Notes: generated by a model from the letters alone, not told the origin. Counted from the first letter of the stretch, positions 51,092 to 60,405 are shown. The stretch is 64,000 nucleotides of DNA from Bradyrhizobium sp. AUGA SZCCT0158 (GCF_018130065.1 NZ_JAFCME010000016.1:62001-126000), one strand, 5' to 3'. Made by a program: numbers and translations.

Positions 51092-54075
51092 CACGCGACT
51101 TTCGACGCCGGACGGCCCGGCCGCGACCTGGCGTCCGCAACCGTGGTGATCAGCCGCTCGTTCTGCGCCCGCAGCAGCGCCATCTCTTCTCGCAGCGCCT
51201 GAATTTCGGCATTGCCGACGGACGCTATCGCCTGCACCAGCGCCTGTGTCTGGCCGGCGAACAGCGCGCCGTTGTCATTCGCCGCGGTCGTCGTCGGCGC
51301 CTGCACCGGCGGCGTCACCGTGCCCGTCAGGCCCGCCAGCGCCGCCGGGTTGCCGATCTGGCTGCCGCCCATGACTGCATTCGCGGTTCCGCCGGTGAGC
51401 GCTGACAGCGCCGACGTCACGGCGCTATAGATGTCGGTGTAGCCCGCCGACGACGCGTAGAAGCTCTTCGCCTGGTCCAGCAGCGCCGAAGCGTATTTCG
51501 TGATCGAGCCCATCGCATCGCTGTCGCCGCCTGCGGCCAGGCCGAGCTGGCGGTTGAACTGTTCCTGCGCCGCGGCCAGCTGATTCTGTGGCGACAGGAT
51601 GGAATTTTCGCCCAGCTGCAGGCTGTCGAGATAATCATTGATGGTCTTGACCATCGCGGCGAATTTCTCGTTCGCCTGCTCCAGCGCGGTCGCGGATTCC
51701 GTGACGACGCCATTGAAATCCGGAAATAGCTTGATGAAGTCGGCGAACTGATCGCCGACCAGGCCGGCATCCTCGATGATCTTCTGCGCCTCCGCGCTGA
51801 ACACGGCCGAGATCTGCGCCAGCAGCGCCGGATCGTTGCCGAGCATGGCGGCGTCGGCGAGATCCTTCTGACGCTGAACCAGCAGCGCAGCCACATCGTT
51901 GAGATAGGACTTGCCCTGCGCCGCGTTGAGCCGTTCGGTCAGGCCGGACGTGAGCTGGTCGGTAAACTGCGCCATGATCGACTTGATGCGCGCCGCCGCC
52001 GCGGCGTCGATCCTCAAGGCATCGCCGCCGCCGATACCAGAAGCGGCGACCGATTCCAGCGCCTCCTTCAGGCCGCGGGCCTCATCGTTGACGTCCTTGA
52101 TCGCCTGCTGCAGCGGCGTCAGCGTCTGCGCGCCATCGGCGAATTCGTCGACAATCCGCCTGATCCCGCGGGCGAACGTTTCGCCCTGCCGCAACTCGGA
52201 CTGGAGATCCCCCGCCTTGATCGCCGCTGTCTGAAGCGTGATGTAATTCGAAATGAGCGACTGAAGCTCCTGAGACAGCGGGCCGAGCTCGAAGCCCGCC
52301 GCCGCGCGGTTGAAATCGGCCACCTGGCCGGCCATCTTGGCCCATTCGGCTTTGGCCTGCTCCAGCTCCTTCTTGGCCTTCTGGTCGCCGGTGAAGGCCG
52401 AGATCAGCGCGGACACGCCGGCCTGCGCCACGCCGATGCCGGCCTGCAGCGGATTGCCGGTCAATGCACCTTCCAGGATGTTCTCGAACGCCTTGTCGGA
52501 CAGTTTCTTGGCGACGTTGTCGAGCGACTGCACCATCGCATCCATGACGTTCTTGCCGGACAGGAAGGCGGACAGCATCGACTTGCCGACGTCCTGGAAG
52601 CCGTCGACCAGAAGCTTTTGCGCGTTCAGCACCCGCATCTGCGCCGCCTCGACGCTGCCGAGCGCGGTCGCCACATCCGGATAGATGCTGCGCAGCTTGC
52701 CGGCGATATCGACGGATTCTGCCGACAGGCCGAGCGTGTCCGTGCTGAACTTGATCTCCGCGGCGACTTTCGCTTTGGCCAGGGCCGCGGTCGCCGCCTC
52801 GACCTCTTCGCGGATCTTCATGAACTTTTCGGCGAACTGCTCGAGGTCGGTAAACCCTGCTTTTTCCGCCGCGGCATACAGCGAAGCTTCGACCCGCAAG
52901 CCCGCGCGCGCCGCTTCGGATTGCCCCACGGCTTCGGTATCCGCCTTCAGGAGGGCGATGTGCTTTTCAATGCGCTGGATTTCGGTTTCGAGCGCATCGG
53001 TGCTGTCATCCCCCTTCGACGGAAGGACCGTTGTGCCGCCGGAAATCGGGATCCGCGTAATCTTTTGCTGCTCTTCGTAAATGTCCTCCAGCTGATCGAT
53101 GTAGTGATCGATGGCTTTCGAATCCGCATCCTCCGGAAGGCCGAGCGCGCCCTTCAGGTTCTTTGCCCGAAACGATTGCTCCCCAAGCCGGGTCATGATC
53201 TCCGTCAGCCGCTCGGCGTCGGCAATCTGGTCCTTGATCTGCGTCGGCGACTTGTTCTCGTCCGGCGTGAGCCAGCGCCCGACCGTGCCGCTAAGCGCAC
53301 CAATTCCGGAAATGATCGTGCTGGCGAGACCTGCTGCCTGCACCAGCATCGGCAGGATCGTTGCCAGCGAGGCCTTGAACTGCAGATCCCAGGCTGCAAC
53401 CGCCGTCTTCCACTCGCTATTGAACTGCTTGGCTTTCGCGATCGTGGCATCGTCGATAATGATGCCAAGGTCTTCCGCGGCTTTCTTCTGCGCCTCGATG
53501 CCCTCGACGCCCTGCCGCAGGAAGGGAATCCATTCCTTCGAGACGCCGGCGATCTTGGCGATGCCCTGCTGCACCTGCGGCGAGGCGTTCTGCATCAAGC
53601 CTGCGAGTTCGCCAATGATCACCTTGGTGGTCTTCAGATCACCGTTGGCATCGCGGATCGACTTGCCGTTGGCTTCGAACAGCCTGCCGAAATCGGTGAC
53701 GCCGCGGCCCGCCGCCGTGATGTCAGCCGCGATCTGGTCGATGCCGGCGAGGAAGTCCTTTTCCTTCAGACCAGACGACATGCCCGCAAACATGGTCTGC
53801 TGGAGTTCCTTGACGTTCATGCCCGCCAGCGCGGCATGGTCGGCGAGATCGACCAGTACCTGAGACTGCCGGCCGACATAGTCATAGAACGCCCGCAAGC
53901 CGACCAGGGCGCCGACAAAAGCCAGGCTGACGCCGCCGATCGCTACCACCGCGCCCTGTGCCGAGCTGATGCCCTGCTCGGACGCGGCAGAGGCCTGCCC
54001 CATCGACTGCGCATAGCGATCGGCGCCCGACGTATCGGAATCGATCACCAGCTCTGTGACAACGCGGTCGTTCAT
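51091..54075 (-). CDS. Tail length tape measure protein
   Basis: The 994-residue protein is largely helical, with a hydrophobic segment near the N-terminus (VVAIGGVSLAFVGALVGLRA) and another in the middle (IGVAQAGVSALISAFTG). The N-terminal segment ADHAALAGMNVKELQQTMFAG is typical of lambda-type tape measures. At about 1.5 angstrom per residue a tail near 150 nm is expected, which is an estimate. It is four bases into the end of the GT frame. Confidence 0.85.
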   Translation of the reverse strand: MNDRVVTELVIDSDTSGADRYAQSMGQASAASEQGISSAQGAVVAIGGVSLAFVGALVGLRAFYDYVGRQSQVLVDLADHAALAGMNVKELQQTMFAGMSSGLKEKDFLAGIDQIAADITAAGRGVTDFGRLFEANGKSIRDANGDLKTTKVIIGELAGLMQNASPQVQQGIAKIAGVSKEWIPFLRQGVEGIEAQKKAAEDLGIIIDDATIAKAKQFNSEWKTAVAAWDLQFKASLATILPMLVQAAGLASTIISGIGALSGTVGRWLTPDENKSPTQIKDQIADAERLTEIMTRLGEQSFRAKNLKGALGLPEDADSKAIDHYIDQLEDIYEEQQKITRIPISGGTTVLPSKGDDSTDALETEIQRIEKHIALLKADTEAVGQSEAARAGLRVEASLYAAAEKAGFTDLEQFAEKFMKIREEVEAATAALAKAKVAAEIKFSTDTLGLSAESVDIAGKLRSIYPDVATALGSVEAAQMRVLNAQKLLVDGFQDVGKSMLSAFLSGKNVMDAMVQSLDNVAKKLSDKAFENILEGALTGNPLQAGIGVAQAGVSALISAFTGDQKAKKELEQAKAEWAKMAGQVADFNRAAAGFELGPLSQELQSLISNYITLQTAAIKAGDLQSELRQGETFARGIRRIVDEFADGAQTLTPLQQAIKDVNDEARGLKEALESVAASGIGGGDALRIDAAAAARIKSIMAQFTDQLTSGLTERLNAAQGKSYLNDVAALLVQRQKDLADAAMLGNDPALLAQISAVFSAEAQKIIEDAGLVGDQFADFIKLFPDFNGVVTESATALEQANEKFAAMVKTINDYLDSLQLGENSILSPQNQLAAAQEQFNRQLGLAAGGDSDAMGSITKYASALLDQAKSFYASSAGYTDIYSAVTSALSALTGGTANAVMGGSQIGNPAALAGLTGTVTPPVQAPTTTAANDNGALFAGQTQALVQAIASVGNAEIQALREEMALLRAQNERLITTVADARSRPGRPASKVA

Positions 54076-54874
54076 TCCGTCTCCGTCCTCGCCTGCTCGA
54101 TCCGGAACAGGTCATCCAGTTCTTCAATCAGGCGCACTTCCCATGGCGCCAGGCGCACCCCGGAATGGCGCACAAAGGCATCGATGTCTGGCCATCCGAT
54201 CGGGTTAATCGCAAACCCGCTCGACCCGCGCCGGCTGCTGAGCCGACAGAACGCGACCCAGAGATAGGCCAGCGCTTCGGGGAAAGGTGGCACCGCCAGT
54301 TCCGCCTGCAGCTCTCCAATGCGGTCGGGCTTGCGTGTTCGCGCCAGCAAGCCCTCGACGGTCTCCCGGTAGGAAACACCTTCCTTGTCGGGCTTGTTGA
54401 GCCCGAACGTTTTCTGCGCGAAGGCCTTTAGCTCTTCGCCGAGCGTTGCAAAAAACTGTCGTCATCCCGCAGGAATTCCGAGATCTGGTTGAGCACCGGG
54501 CCTTTGCGGGGATCGAGCAGGATCCGGCGCGCGGCCGCTTCGCTGTACTCGATCAGTTCGCCGTTGAGCTTGACCGGCGTAAAGCCTTTGGTGCGCCCAA
54601 CCAGCACGTCGATCAGTTCGCCCCGGACCTCATCGGGCGTCTGGTCGTCACCCTTCCACTTCTTGTTATTGACCCGCGCCCGCTCCTTTTCGCGCGCCTG
54701 GCTCAGGATGCGCCGGGAAATACGGTCGGAGAGTTCGACCGTCTTGGTATGGCCCGGCCCGTAGAACGTCCAGACCCAGCCGGTCGGCTTGCCGGAGCGC
54801 GGATCGATGATGTCGAGGGTCATTTCGTCTTGCGCATCAAGCGACGCGAGGTCGAAGTCAGCGGATTCAGTCAT
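54072..54874 (-). CDS. Tail assembly chaperone GT (made by -1 frameshift)
   Basis: Reading from 54874 in the G frame to the slippery heptamer at 54449-54455 and then in the -1 frame gives ATLGEELKAFAQKTFGLNKP and continues without a stop through LARTRKPDRIGELQAELAVP to 54072, about 267 residues. In lambda, gpG and gpGT are made from such an overlap and coat the tape measure during tail assembly. The T domain here carries SRRGSSGFAINPIGWPDIDA. No start codon is needed for the T part. Confidence 0.8.
54428..54874 (-). CDS. Tail assembly chaperone G
   Basis: The start at 54874 (MTESADFDLASLDAQDEMT) lies after GACCCGAAC and gives 148 residues ending FLQRSAKS. Its middle (FYGPGHTKTVELSDRISRRI) is charged and helical. 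It ends just after the slippery site used to make GT. Confidence 0.75.
   Translation of the reverse strand: MTESADFDLASLDAQDEMTLDIIDPRSGKPTGWVWTFYGPGHTKTVELSDRISRRILSQAREKERARVNNKKWKGDDQTPDEVRGELIDVLVGRTKGFTPVKLNGELIEYSEAAARRILLDPRKGPVLNQISEFLRDDDSFLQRSAKS
54449..54455 (-). promoter_or_regulatory. Programmed -1 frameshift site T_TTT_TTG
   Basis: The minus strand reads AGT TTT TTG CAA in the G frame, so T TTT TTG is a perfect X_XXY_YYZ heptamer. The G stop comes seven codons later and the -1 frame stays open for over 370 bases. Confidence 0.82.
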
Positions 54875-54989
54875 GTTCGGGTCCTTTGTCGGAAGGAGGT
54901 GGCCGCAGGCCCCGACAGGCCTGCGGCCGATTGCGCGCAATCCGTCGCGACGCTCTCGCGTCGTCGACATTCTGTCGGGAATGACGGCG

Positions 54990-55187
54990 TCAGGTCGCGG
55001 GTTTGGCCGGTGCCGCGGCGGGCGCCGCCGGCGCAGGCCGCTTGACCTTCACGGTCTCGCTGATGGCAATGGCGCCGAGATCTTCGGGGCGTCCCGGCCA
55101 GGCGATGCTCAAACCTGCCTTGCGGCCTTCCGCGATCGCCGACTGCAGCTTCTCGGCAGCGGCGCGGATGTTCTTCTCGTGGTCCAT
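54990..55187 (-). CDS. Small prophage protein with Pro/Ala-rich tail
   Basis: The 65-residue product starts with a helix (MDHEKNIRAAAEKLQSAIAEG) and ends in a chain of Pro, Ala and Lys (KRPAPAAPAAAPAKPAT). A ribosome binding site AGGAGTGCACCACC precedes it. It lies between tail tube and chaperone genes and has no recognised family. Confidence 0.65.
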   Translation of the reverse strand: MDHEKNIRAAAEKLQSAIAEGRKAGLSIAWPGRPEDLGAIAISETVKVKRPAPAAPAAAPAKPAT

Positions 55188-55245
55188 GGTGGTGCACTCC
55201 TTGTGCGAGGTGGCGGGGCGCTACCAGAATTCTCTGGAGCGGGGA

Positions 55246-56490
55246 TCAGGACGCGTTGGAGACCTGGATCTTGATCATGGTCGGGTCATAGGCGCCGCCG
55301 CGCTGATCCTTGCCGACTAGGTCTTCCGGAATCGACAGGGTTTGCGTGCGTGGCCCGGCCGATTTGTTCAGCGCCGACTTGTCGACGCCGCCAAGCGTGA
55401 AGTTGGCGACACTGAAGGCGATGAAGTCCTTGGGCTCGGACTCGAGCTCGACGGCGAGCACATGCAGCGACAGCTGATCCTCGGCGACGTGGTTGGCGAC
55501 GTAAGCGAGGTCCTTGCGCAGCGCCGTGAAGTTGAGGCCGATGCCCATCTGGCCGGTGAAGACGTCGGGCGAATATTTCTGCGCGCCCGAGCCGAAGGTT
55601 TCCGGCGCCATCGGGCCGGTCCCGAAGGTGAGATCGAACGCCGTCAGCTCGACCAGGTCGGTGGTACCGAGCCTGATGGTGGCGTCGACCACAGCCATTT
55701 CGGTCGAGGTGTTCTCGGTCGGCGTGGTGAAGAACGGCGCAGCTCCGCCGGTCTTGGTTTCGAACTTGCCGGTACCGGTCCAGCCGGCATCGAAGGTGAT
55801 GATGCCGTTCGGCCCCATCGAGATTTTGCCCATGCCGAACACGCCGTCGGTGAACACTTCCGAACCATCAATGTCGATTTCGTGCTCTTCAATGGTCGCG
55901 TACCGCGGCACCAGGGCGCCGGCCGCCGGATTGATCAGCACCCTTCCCGGCCTGGTCAGCGTGAACGCGGTATCGGCCACCGCGTTGACCACAAGCGTTT
56001 CGGCGACCGTTAGGGTCGACGCGGTGACGCCCAGGACGCGAAGATTGATTCCATTGTTCGCCGCACTCGAATGGTTGGTCAGCCGCCAGACATCGTTGAC
56101 GCGAACGCCGGCGGTAATCCAGGAGCCGGCGGCGGCAACGATGGTATTGGCCGTGGTGGTGATCGAGGTCAGGCCCGCCGTCGCTTCAGTGATGGCGAGA
56201 TCGGCCGCGCTATAGGTACCGCGCACGATCGCTTCCATCACATCGTCGTAGGCGCCGAGCGCGAGCTGGCCGCCCCAGACGCCCGACGTCTTCTGGATGC
56301 CGTGCCGCCCGCGCGAGCGCTGGCCGTCGCGCCGCACTTCATTGCTGGCGGTCAGCCCCTTGGTCATCTTGCCCGGCGAGCCTGATCCCGTGGTGCGAAA
56401 CACCTTGGCGTCGGAGCCGGACGCCTGGACCCCGAGCCCGGACTGAAATTTGTAGGCGTAATAGCCGTTGGACTGGCTCTGATAAACCAT
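55246..56490 (-). CDS. Major tail tube protein
   Basis: The 414-residue protein has the siphovirus tail-tube plan: GVWGGQLALGAYDDVMEAIV early, a middle insertion with beta strands, then KISMGPNGIITFDAGWTGTG and FTGQMGIGLNFTALRKDLAY. It is longer than lambda gpV (246 residues), with extra domains that may be surface-exposed. Its place before the chaperones matches lambda V. Confidence 0.82.
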   Translation of the reverse strand: MVYQSQSNGYYAYKFQSGLGVQASGSDAKVFRTTGSGSPGKMTKGLTASNEVRRDGQRSRGRHGIQKTSGVWGGQLALGAYDDVMEAIVRGTYSAADLAITEATAGLTSITTTANTIVAAAGSWITAGVRVNDVWRLTNHSSAANNGINLRVLGVTASTLTVAETLVVNAVADTAFTLTRPGRVLINPAAGALVPRYATIEEHEIDIDGSEVFTDGVFGMGKISMGPNGIITFDAGWTGTGKFETKTGGAAPFFTTPTENTSTEMAVVDATIRLGTTDLVELTAFDLTFGTGPMAPETFGSGAQKYSPDVFTGQMGIGLNFTALRKDLAYVANHVAEDQLSLHVLAVELESEPKDFIAFSVANFTLGGVDKSALNKSAGPRTQTLSIPEDLVGKDQRGGAYDPTMIKIQVSNAS

Positions 56491-56548
56491 CGTGCGGTCT
56501 CCGGATTGAACGTCGCTGCCCCAGGCGACCAGGAAAAGAGGCTTCTAC

Positions 56549-57016
56549 TTACGCGCGCGCCTTGATGATCAGCGCCGGCTGCTGCTTGAGCGAGGACGCC
56601 CTTGTGTCGCGGTCCTTGCCCTCGAGCCGGCCGATCAGGTTGGCGGCGCGACGATCGGCGAAGCGGACTGGCATGAACAAAAACTTGACGTCGACATCGT
56701 TGCCGTACTTGCCGCGCAGGATCACTTCCGCGCGCTGGTAGACGTGGTCGGTGCCAGGCACCCGCATCCGCAAGATCCCGATCTCGATCAGGCGCGAATA
56801 CGGCACCGGGTTCGAAATCTCGATCTCATCGCCCGGCTTCCACCCGCTCGCGTCCGCCACCCACTGCCCGTTGAGGAACATCAGATGGCTTGCGCGGTAG
56901 AGCCCGATATGCGGATCGTCGCCGGAGCCGACCGGCGAGCCGGCCATCAGCGTCTGCCGAGCAAAATCGGCGATCGCCGGCATGTTGACGAAGCGGTAGA
57001 CGATCTTCTGGTTCAC
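56549..57016 (-). CDS. Prophage neck or tail protein of unknown function
   Basis: The 155-residue protein is beta-rich (HIGLYRASHLMFLNGQWVAD, ISNPVPYSRLIEIGILRMRV) with a basic C-terminus. It overlaps the following gene by four bases. Order suggests a connector role comparable with lambda Z or U, but similarity is not visible by eye. Confidence 0.6.
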   Translation of the reverse strand: MNQKIVYRFVNMPAIADFARQTLMAGSPVGSGDDPHIGLYRASHLMFLNGQWVADASGWKPGDEIEISNPVPYSRLIEIGILRMRVPGTDHVYQRAEVILRGKYGNDVDVKFLFMPVRFADRRAANLIGRLEGKDRDTRASSLKQQPALIIKARA

Positions 57017-57360
57017 AGCTTGATGGCGTCGTCTTTCGCGCCAGCGATGCCGTCGATGGTGCGGTTGTTCAGGACGTTCTGACGCGCCTCGGCTGAGAAA
57101 TCGTCGACAACCACATTGAGCGATGAATCCACCCTCACGCCCCCGGCGAAGGTTTCATTCCTGAGGCGCTGCTCTTCCTTTCGCACCGCCCTGATCAAAT
57201 TGTGCCGGGCCCGATCTTTGGCGCGCGCTTCGGCCCAGCGAAAGGCGTGCGTCGTATCGAATGGCGACGAAGGCCCGACCTGGTTCCGGTAGTAGTGCTT
57301 GTCCACGCCGTCGAGATCGGCAGCAGGATCATCCTGACCCGGAATGAATTTGACCGGCAT
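57013..57360 (-). CDS. Prophage neck protein of unknown function
   Basis: The 115-residue product is highly charged and helical in the middle (AEARAKDRARHNLIRAVRKE). It is coupled to the next gene by ATGA. It may take the lambda Z or HK97 gp10 position in the connector, which is inference from order. Confidence 0.55.
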   Translation of the reverse strand: MPVKFIPGQDDPAADLDGVDKHYYRNQVGPSSPFDTTHAFRWAEARAKDRARHNLIRAVRKEEQRLRNETFAGGVRVDSSLNVVVDDFSAEARQNVLNNRTIDGIAGAKDDAIKL

Positions 57361-57363
57361 GTG

Positions 57364-57840
57364 CTAGCCCCTATGCCAGTATTCGAACGGAATGGTCGCC
57401 GTGACGCGAAACCAGACGCCGTCATCATCGCCGGGCCCGCCGCCGTCGACCCGCGGCGTCCAGCTGCGGACGTAGCAGGCGGGTGTGACGTCGTCGTAGA
57501 ATTTCTGGTTGCGGAAGATCTCACCGGCCGCGACCGCCAGCGCAAACGCCTGATCCGTGCCCTGCCCGACCGGCACAAAGACGTGCACATGAATCAGGCC
57601 AGGATAGAGATACGTCTGATTGCCCGGCGTGCCGAAGGCGATGCGATCGGCGGACGCCCCTTCGGGCGCGATCAGGACGTAGGCCTGCAGGTTGCCTTGG
57701 GCATCCTTTGGAGGCCACGGATCTTCCGGGTTCTTGTTGACCTCGACGATGCGCGTGCGCGGATCCGGTCCGATCACCCAGGTTGACGCGAACAGCGCCT
57801 TGATCGCAACGATCGCCCCCGCCCAATCCGCCGCCATCAT
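57364..57840 (-). CDS. Tail terminator-like protein (DUF4128 type)
   Basis: The 158-residue protein starts with a helix (DWAGAIVAIKALFASTWVIG) and continues with paired strands (AYVLIAPEGASADRIAF, HVHVFVPVGQGTD) and EIFRNQKFYDDVT, the pattern of phage tail-terminator proteins in the gpU/DUF4128 group. It overlaps the 57837 gene by four bases. Confidence 0.65.
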   Translation of the reverse strand: MMAADWAGAIVAIKALFASTWVIGPDPRTRIVEVNKNPEDPWPPKDAQGNLQAYVLIAPEGASADRIAFGTPGNQTYLYPGLIHVHVFVPVGQGTDQAFALAVAAGEIFRNQKFYDDVTPACYVRSWTPRVDGGGPGDDDGVWFRVTATIPFEYWHRG

Positions 57841-58151
57841 CCAGCCTTGCAGATCCAGAGATCGGGATTTTCGACATCGATCGTCGGCTTGCCGACAATC
57901 GCGTAGGTGCCCGTGCGCGGCGCGGCTTCGACGAACCTGCCGGTCCCGGCCGGCGCCGGCACTTCGCTCTGCCGCACCGCCACGCGATAGCCGCCGATCG
58001 GCGGCTTGCCGGATAACTCCGGCTTATCGTCCTCGGCCGATGTGACGATGATGACGCAGTCGACGCCGACATCGCTGCCGGGCGCGAAGTATTGCGCTTC
58101 ACGCCCGAACGCGGCCACGAAGTGGTCAGCCATGCCGGCGAAGACGTTCAT
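57837..58151 (-). CDS. Head-tail connector, gpFII-like
   Basis: The 104-residue protein has the small beta-barrel plan seen in lambda gpFII and relatives (ADHFVAAFGREAQYFAPG near the start, then TYAIVGKPTIDVENPDLWIC). The position after the capsid gene supports it. Confidence 0.65.
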   Translation of the reverse strand: MNVFAGMADHFVAAFGREAQYFAPGSDVGVDCVIIVTSAEDDKPELSGKPPIGGYRVAVRQSEVPAPAGTGRFVEAAPRTGTYAIVGKPTIDVENPDLWICKAG

Positions 58152-58159
58152 CGCGCCTC

Positions 58160-58411
58160 TCAGGCCGCCGGCTGTTCGGTCGTGGCCGCAGGCGCGCTGT
58201 CATCGGCCACTTCGCGCGTCTTGCGCCTGGCGGCCTTGCTGTCGATCAGGGCCTGCACCTCTTTGTCATCGATACCAAACTCGGCTGTATCGAATTCCGC
58301 GCCGGGCACGGCGATCAGGTCCTTGTATTTGGCCCTCGACTTCGGGTCCCGCGGATCGGCTTTGCGGATCAGTTCGTGACCGTGAATGGTTCCAATGGCG
58401 ATCATCTTCAT
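58160..58411 (-). CDS. Small head-region protein
   Basis: The 83-residue acidic product (GIDDKEVQALIDSKAARRKT, Ala/Thr/Pro-rich tail) sits between capsid and connector genes, the place of lambda FI. The sequence MKMIAIGTIHGHELIRKADP suggests a small structural fold. Assignment is by order only. Confidence 0.6.
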   Translation of the reverse strand: MKMIAIGTIHGHELIRKADPRDPKSRAKYKDLIAVPGAEFDTAEFGIDDKEVQALIDSKAARRKTREVADDSAPAATTEQPAA

Positions 58412-58450
58412 GACGGCGTCCTTTGCTAGGAAAATTGGGTTACACCCTAT

Positions 58451-58487
58451 GCAAACAGAAAAGCCCCGGCGGATACGCCGGGGCTTT
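58451..58487 (-). terminator. Terminator after the capsid gene, with shared downstream motif
   Basis: On the minus strand a 12-bp stem AAAGCCCCGGCG/CGCCGGGGCTTT closes a TATC loop and leads into TTTTCTGTTT. The motif TTTGCATAGGGT follows directly (complement at 58444-58455) and is repeated after the terminator at 60371-60398. Confidence 0.85.
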
Positions 58488-58525
58488 AGTGATACGCTCT
58501 TTCGCAGATCAAGCTGATCCGCTGA

Positions 58526-59557
58526 CTACTGCACCTTCGCCGCAAGGCAGGCGTTGACGCGATACGGCACCACCAGCGGAGCGGATTGCAACATAAGGAA
58601 GCGCGCCGCCGGATCCTCGACCGTCCAGGACTTCTGGAAGTAGTCCAGCGCCTGGAAGCCCGCTTTCTCATCCTTGATCTGGCCGTAGTGCCGCACACCC
58701 TCGATCTGGCCGACCATCATCAGATAGTCATCGGGCAGGAACGGCTGGGTGTCGCCTGCATCATCGGTATACTGGTCGTGATAGATCGTGATGTTGTAGT
58801 CGCCGACCTTGCCCTTTTCGGTGTAGCCGAGCTTCTGCGCATCCGGCCCGATATCGACCTGCGTACGTTCCGACAGATTCAGCAACCGGCTCAGCAGGTC
58901 CTTGACGTCGTCATTGCTGCGGAACGAATTCCAGACGTTCTGCGCCATCACCACGTCGACCGCGTTGGCGCCCGATTTGTCCCGGATCAGGCCGGCCCAA
59001 GTCTCCAGGTTGCCGAGCGGATCCGGAGCGCTGTCATTCCAGCGCGCGGTCGAGGTCAGCGTCACCGACAACGCCGCGTCGCGGCCGAAGTCGACCACCG
59101 TGGTCGGATAGCCCTCACCGCTCACGGTCACCGTACCCGTGCGCAGGATCTGCGCCGCCATCCATTCCTGACGGCGCTCCAGCATGCCGAGCTGATCCTC
59201 GCTCTCGGTCGCCAGATTGATCTGACGCACCGCCATCGCATCCAGCGGACCGGAGATCGGGCTACCCGCCGGCCGGCGGACGGGTTTGCCGTCCTCGAAC
59301 ACGCGCTTGTCTTTGATGTAGGCCGGCTTGAAGCTCTTGGTCGCGTAGCCTTGACTGCGGACGATCTTGCCTTCGACCAGTGGCGAACAGAACGGCGCCA
59401 GGCGGGGCTTTCCGGTCAACACGTCGAAGAAAATCTCTTCCTGATTGGAAACCGAGGTTTCGTTGAAGTAGCGGCCAAGCAGGAAAGGCGGGCGGTAGGT
59501 CGTCTTGAGATCCTGAACGACGCGGTTGAGCACCGCGGGGCTGTAGATGTCCACCAT
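58526..59557 (-). CDS. Major capsid protein, lambda gpE family
   Basis: The 343-residue protein is close in length to lambda gpE (341). It shows FLLGRYFNETSVSNQEEIFFD, GKPRLAPFCSPLVEGK and the later VDVVMAQNVWNSFRSND and YHDQYTDDAG segments characteristic of the HK97-fold gpE family. A strong terminator follows it. Confidence 0.88.
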   Translation of the reverse strand: MVDIYSPAVLNRVVQDLKTTYRPPFLLGRYFNETSVSNQEEIFFDVLTGKPRLAPFCSPLVEGKIVRSQGYATKSFKPAYIKDKRVFEDGKPVRRPAGSPISGPLDAMAVRQINLATESEDQLGMLERRQEWMAAQILRTGTVTVSGEGYPTTVVDFGRDAALSVTLTSTARWNDSAPDPLGNLETWAGLIRDKSGANAVDVVMAQNVWNSFRSNDDVKDLLSRLLNLSERTQVDIGPDAQKLGYTEKGKVGDYNITIYHDQYTDDAGDTQPFLPDDYLMMVGQIEGVRHYGQIKDEKAGFQALDYFQKSWTVEDPAARFLMLQSAPLVVPYRVNACLAAKVQ

Positions 59558-59646
59558 GACGGTGACTCCTTGTCTGGATTGTTGGAAAGGGAGGCTGTGA
59601 CGCAGAAATGATGTGGAGACGCGGCCGGCGAACCGGCCGCGCTAGA

Positions 59647-60315
59647 TCAGGCGATGGAGGCCTGCAGGTCGATGCCAACGTCGCGCAGCGGTTCGCGGCA
59701 GGTTGCCGCCGTATGGCCCGCGCCGTAGGTCAGCGCATTTTCATCGACGGTCGCCGCGAAATACGCCACGGTCACCTTGTCGCCGCCCGAAGCGTCGCAA
59801 TCTTCGGCCAGGATCACCGACGGCACCGCCGAACCGTCGACCGCTGCGGCGATCGCCATCTTGTACTTGGCCGAGCCGGCCGCGACCGTGACGTCAAAAC
59901 CGTCGCCGACAATGAAGTCTGTGCCGCCGTCGGCGACCGCGAACTTGATGTCGTCGTCAAAGGCGCCGGCGCCGCCGGCCATCACCACTTCGCCGATCAT
60001 GTTGCCGTCGGGATCCTCGACGCGGAAGGTACCGTTGTTGGCCGCTGCCGCGGTGAAGCGCACCGTGTAGACGCCCACCTTGGCGCCAGGGCGGACCGGC
60101 GTGGTGGCGTCCATCGTCAGCGTGCCCGTGCCGGTATTGCCGCCGGGCTTCGCCGCCGACGTGGCGCCGCCGACGCCGATCTTTCCGAGCACGGTGCCGC
60201 GCGCGCGATTTTCGCCGGACAGCAGCGTGATGTTGCGGGAAACAGGTTCACGGGTCCCGACCAGCAGAGCGGGGACGTTCGAAAGCGTATCGACATTACC
60301 GAAGCTCGCCACCAT
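59647..60315 (-). CDS. Head decoration protein, lambda gpD-like with an inserted domain
   Basis: The 222-residue protein has gpD-like ends (TREPVSRNITLLSGENRARG and VLAEDCDASGGDKVTVAYF, then ALTYG). In between, about 90 extra residues (GTLTMDATTPVRPGAKVGVY to FIVGDGFDVTV) form a beta-rich insertion. Lambda gpD has 110 residues and caps capsid three-fold axes. Inserted versions are common in Proteobacteria phages. Confidence 0.82.
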   Translation of the reverse strand: MVASFGNVDTLSNVPALLVGTREPVSRNITLLSGENRARGTVLGKIGVGGATSAAKPGGNTGTGTLTMDATTPVRPGAKVGVYTVRFTAAAANNGTFRVEDPDGNMIGEVVMAGGAGAFDDDIKFAVADGGTDFIVGDGFDVTVAAGSAKYKMAIAAAVDGSAVPSVILAEDCDASGGDKVTVAYFAATVDENALTYGAGHTAATCREPLRDVGIDLQASIA

Positions 60316-60370
60316 GGCCGAGGTTCCTTCTTGGTTCGAGGTTTAAAAAACGACGCTGTACCCTATGCAA

Positions 60371-60398
60371 AGAAAAACCCCGGCGTTGCCGCCGGGTT
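60371..60398 (-). terminator. Terminator before the decoration gene, with shared downstream motif
   Basis: The minus strand has AACCCGGCG pairing with CGCCGGGGTT (one bulged base) around GCAA, then TTTTTCTTT. The motif TTTGCATAGGGT follows (complement 60360-60371), as at the 58451 terminator. Confidence 0.8.
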
Positions 60399-60405
60399 GG
60401 TGCGA

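Noticed and set aside
54205..54465. Separate 86-codon gene (MTTVFCNARR) over the frameshift region
   Set aside because: It is in the remaining frame, Arg-rich, and lies across the G/GT overlap. The -1 frame continuation explains the region better.
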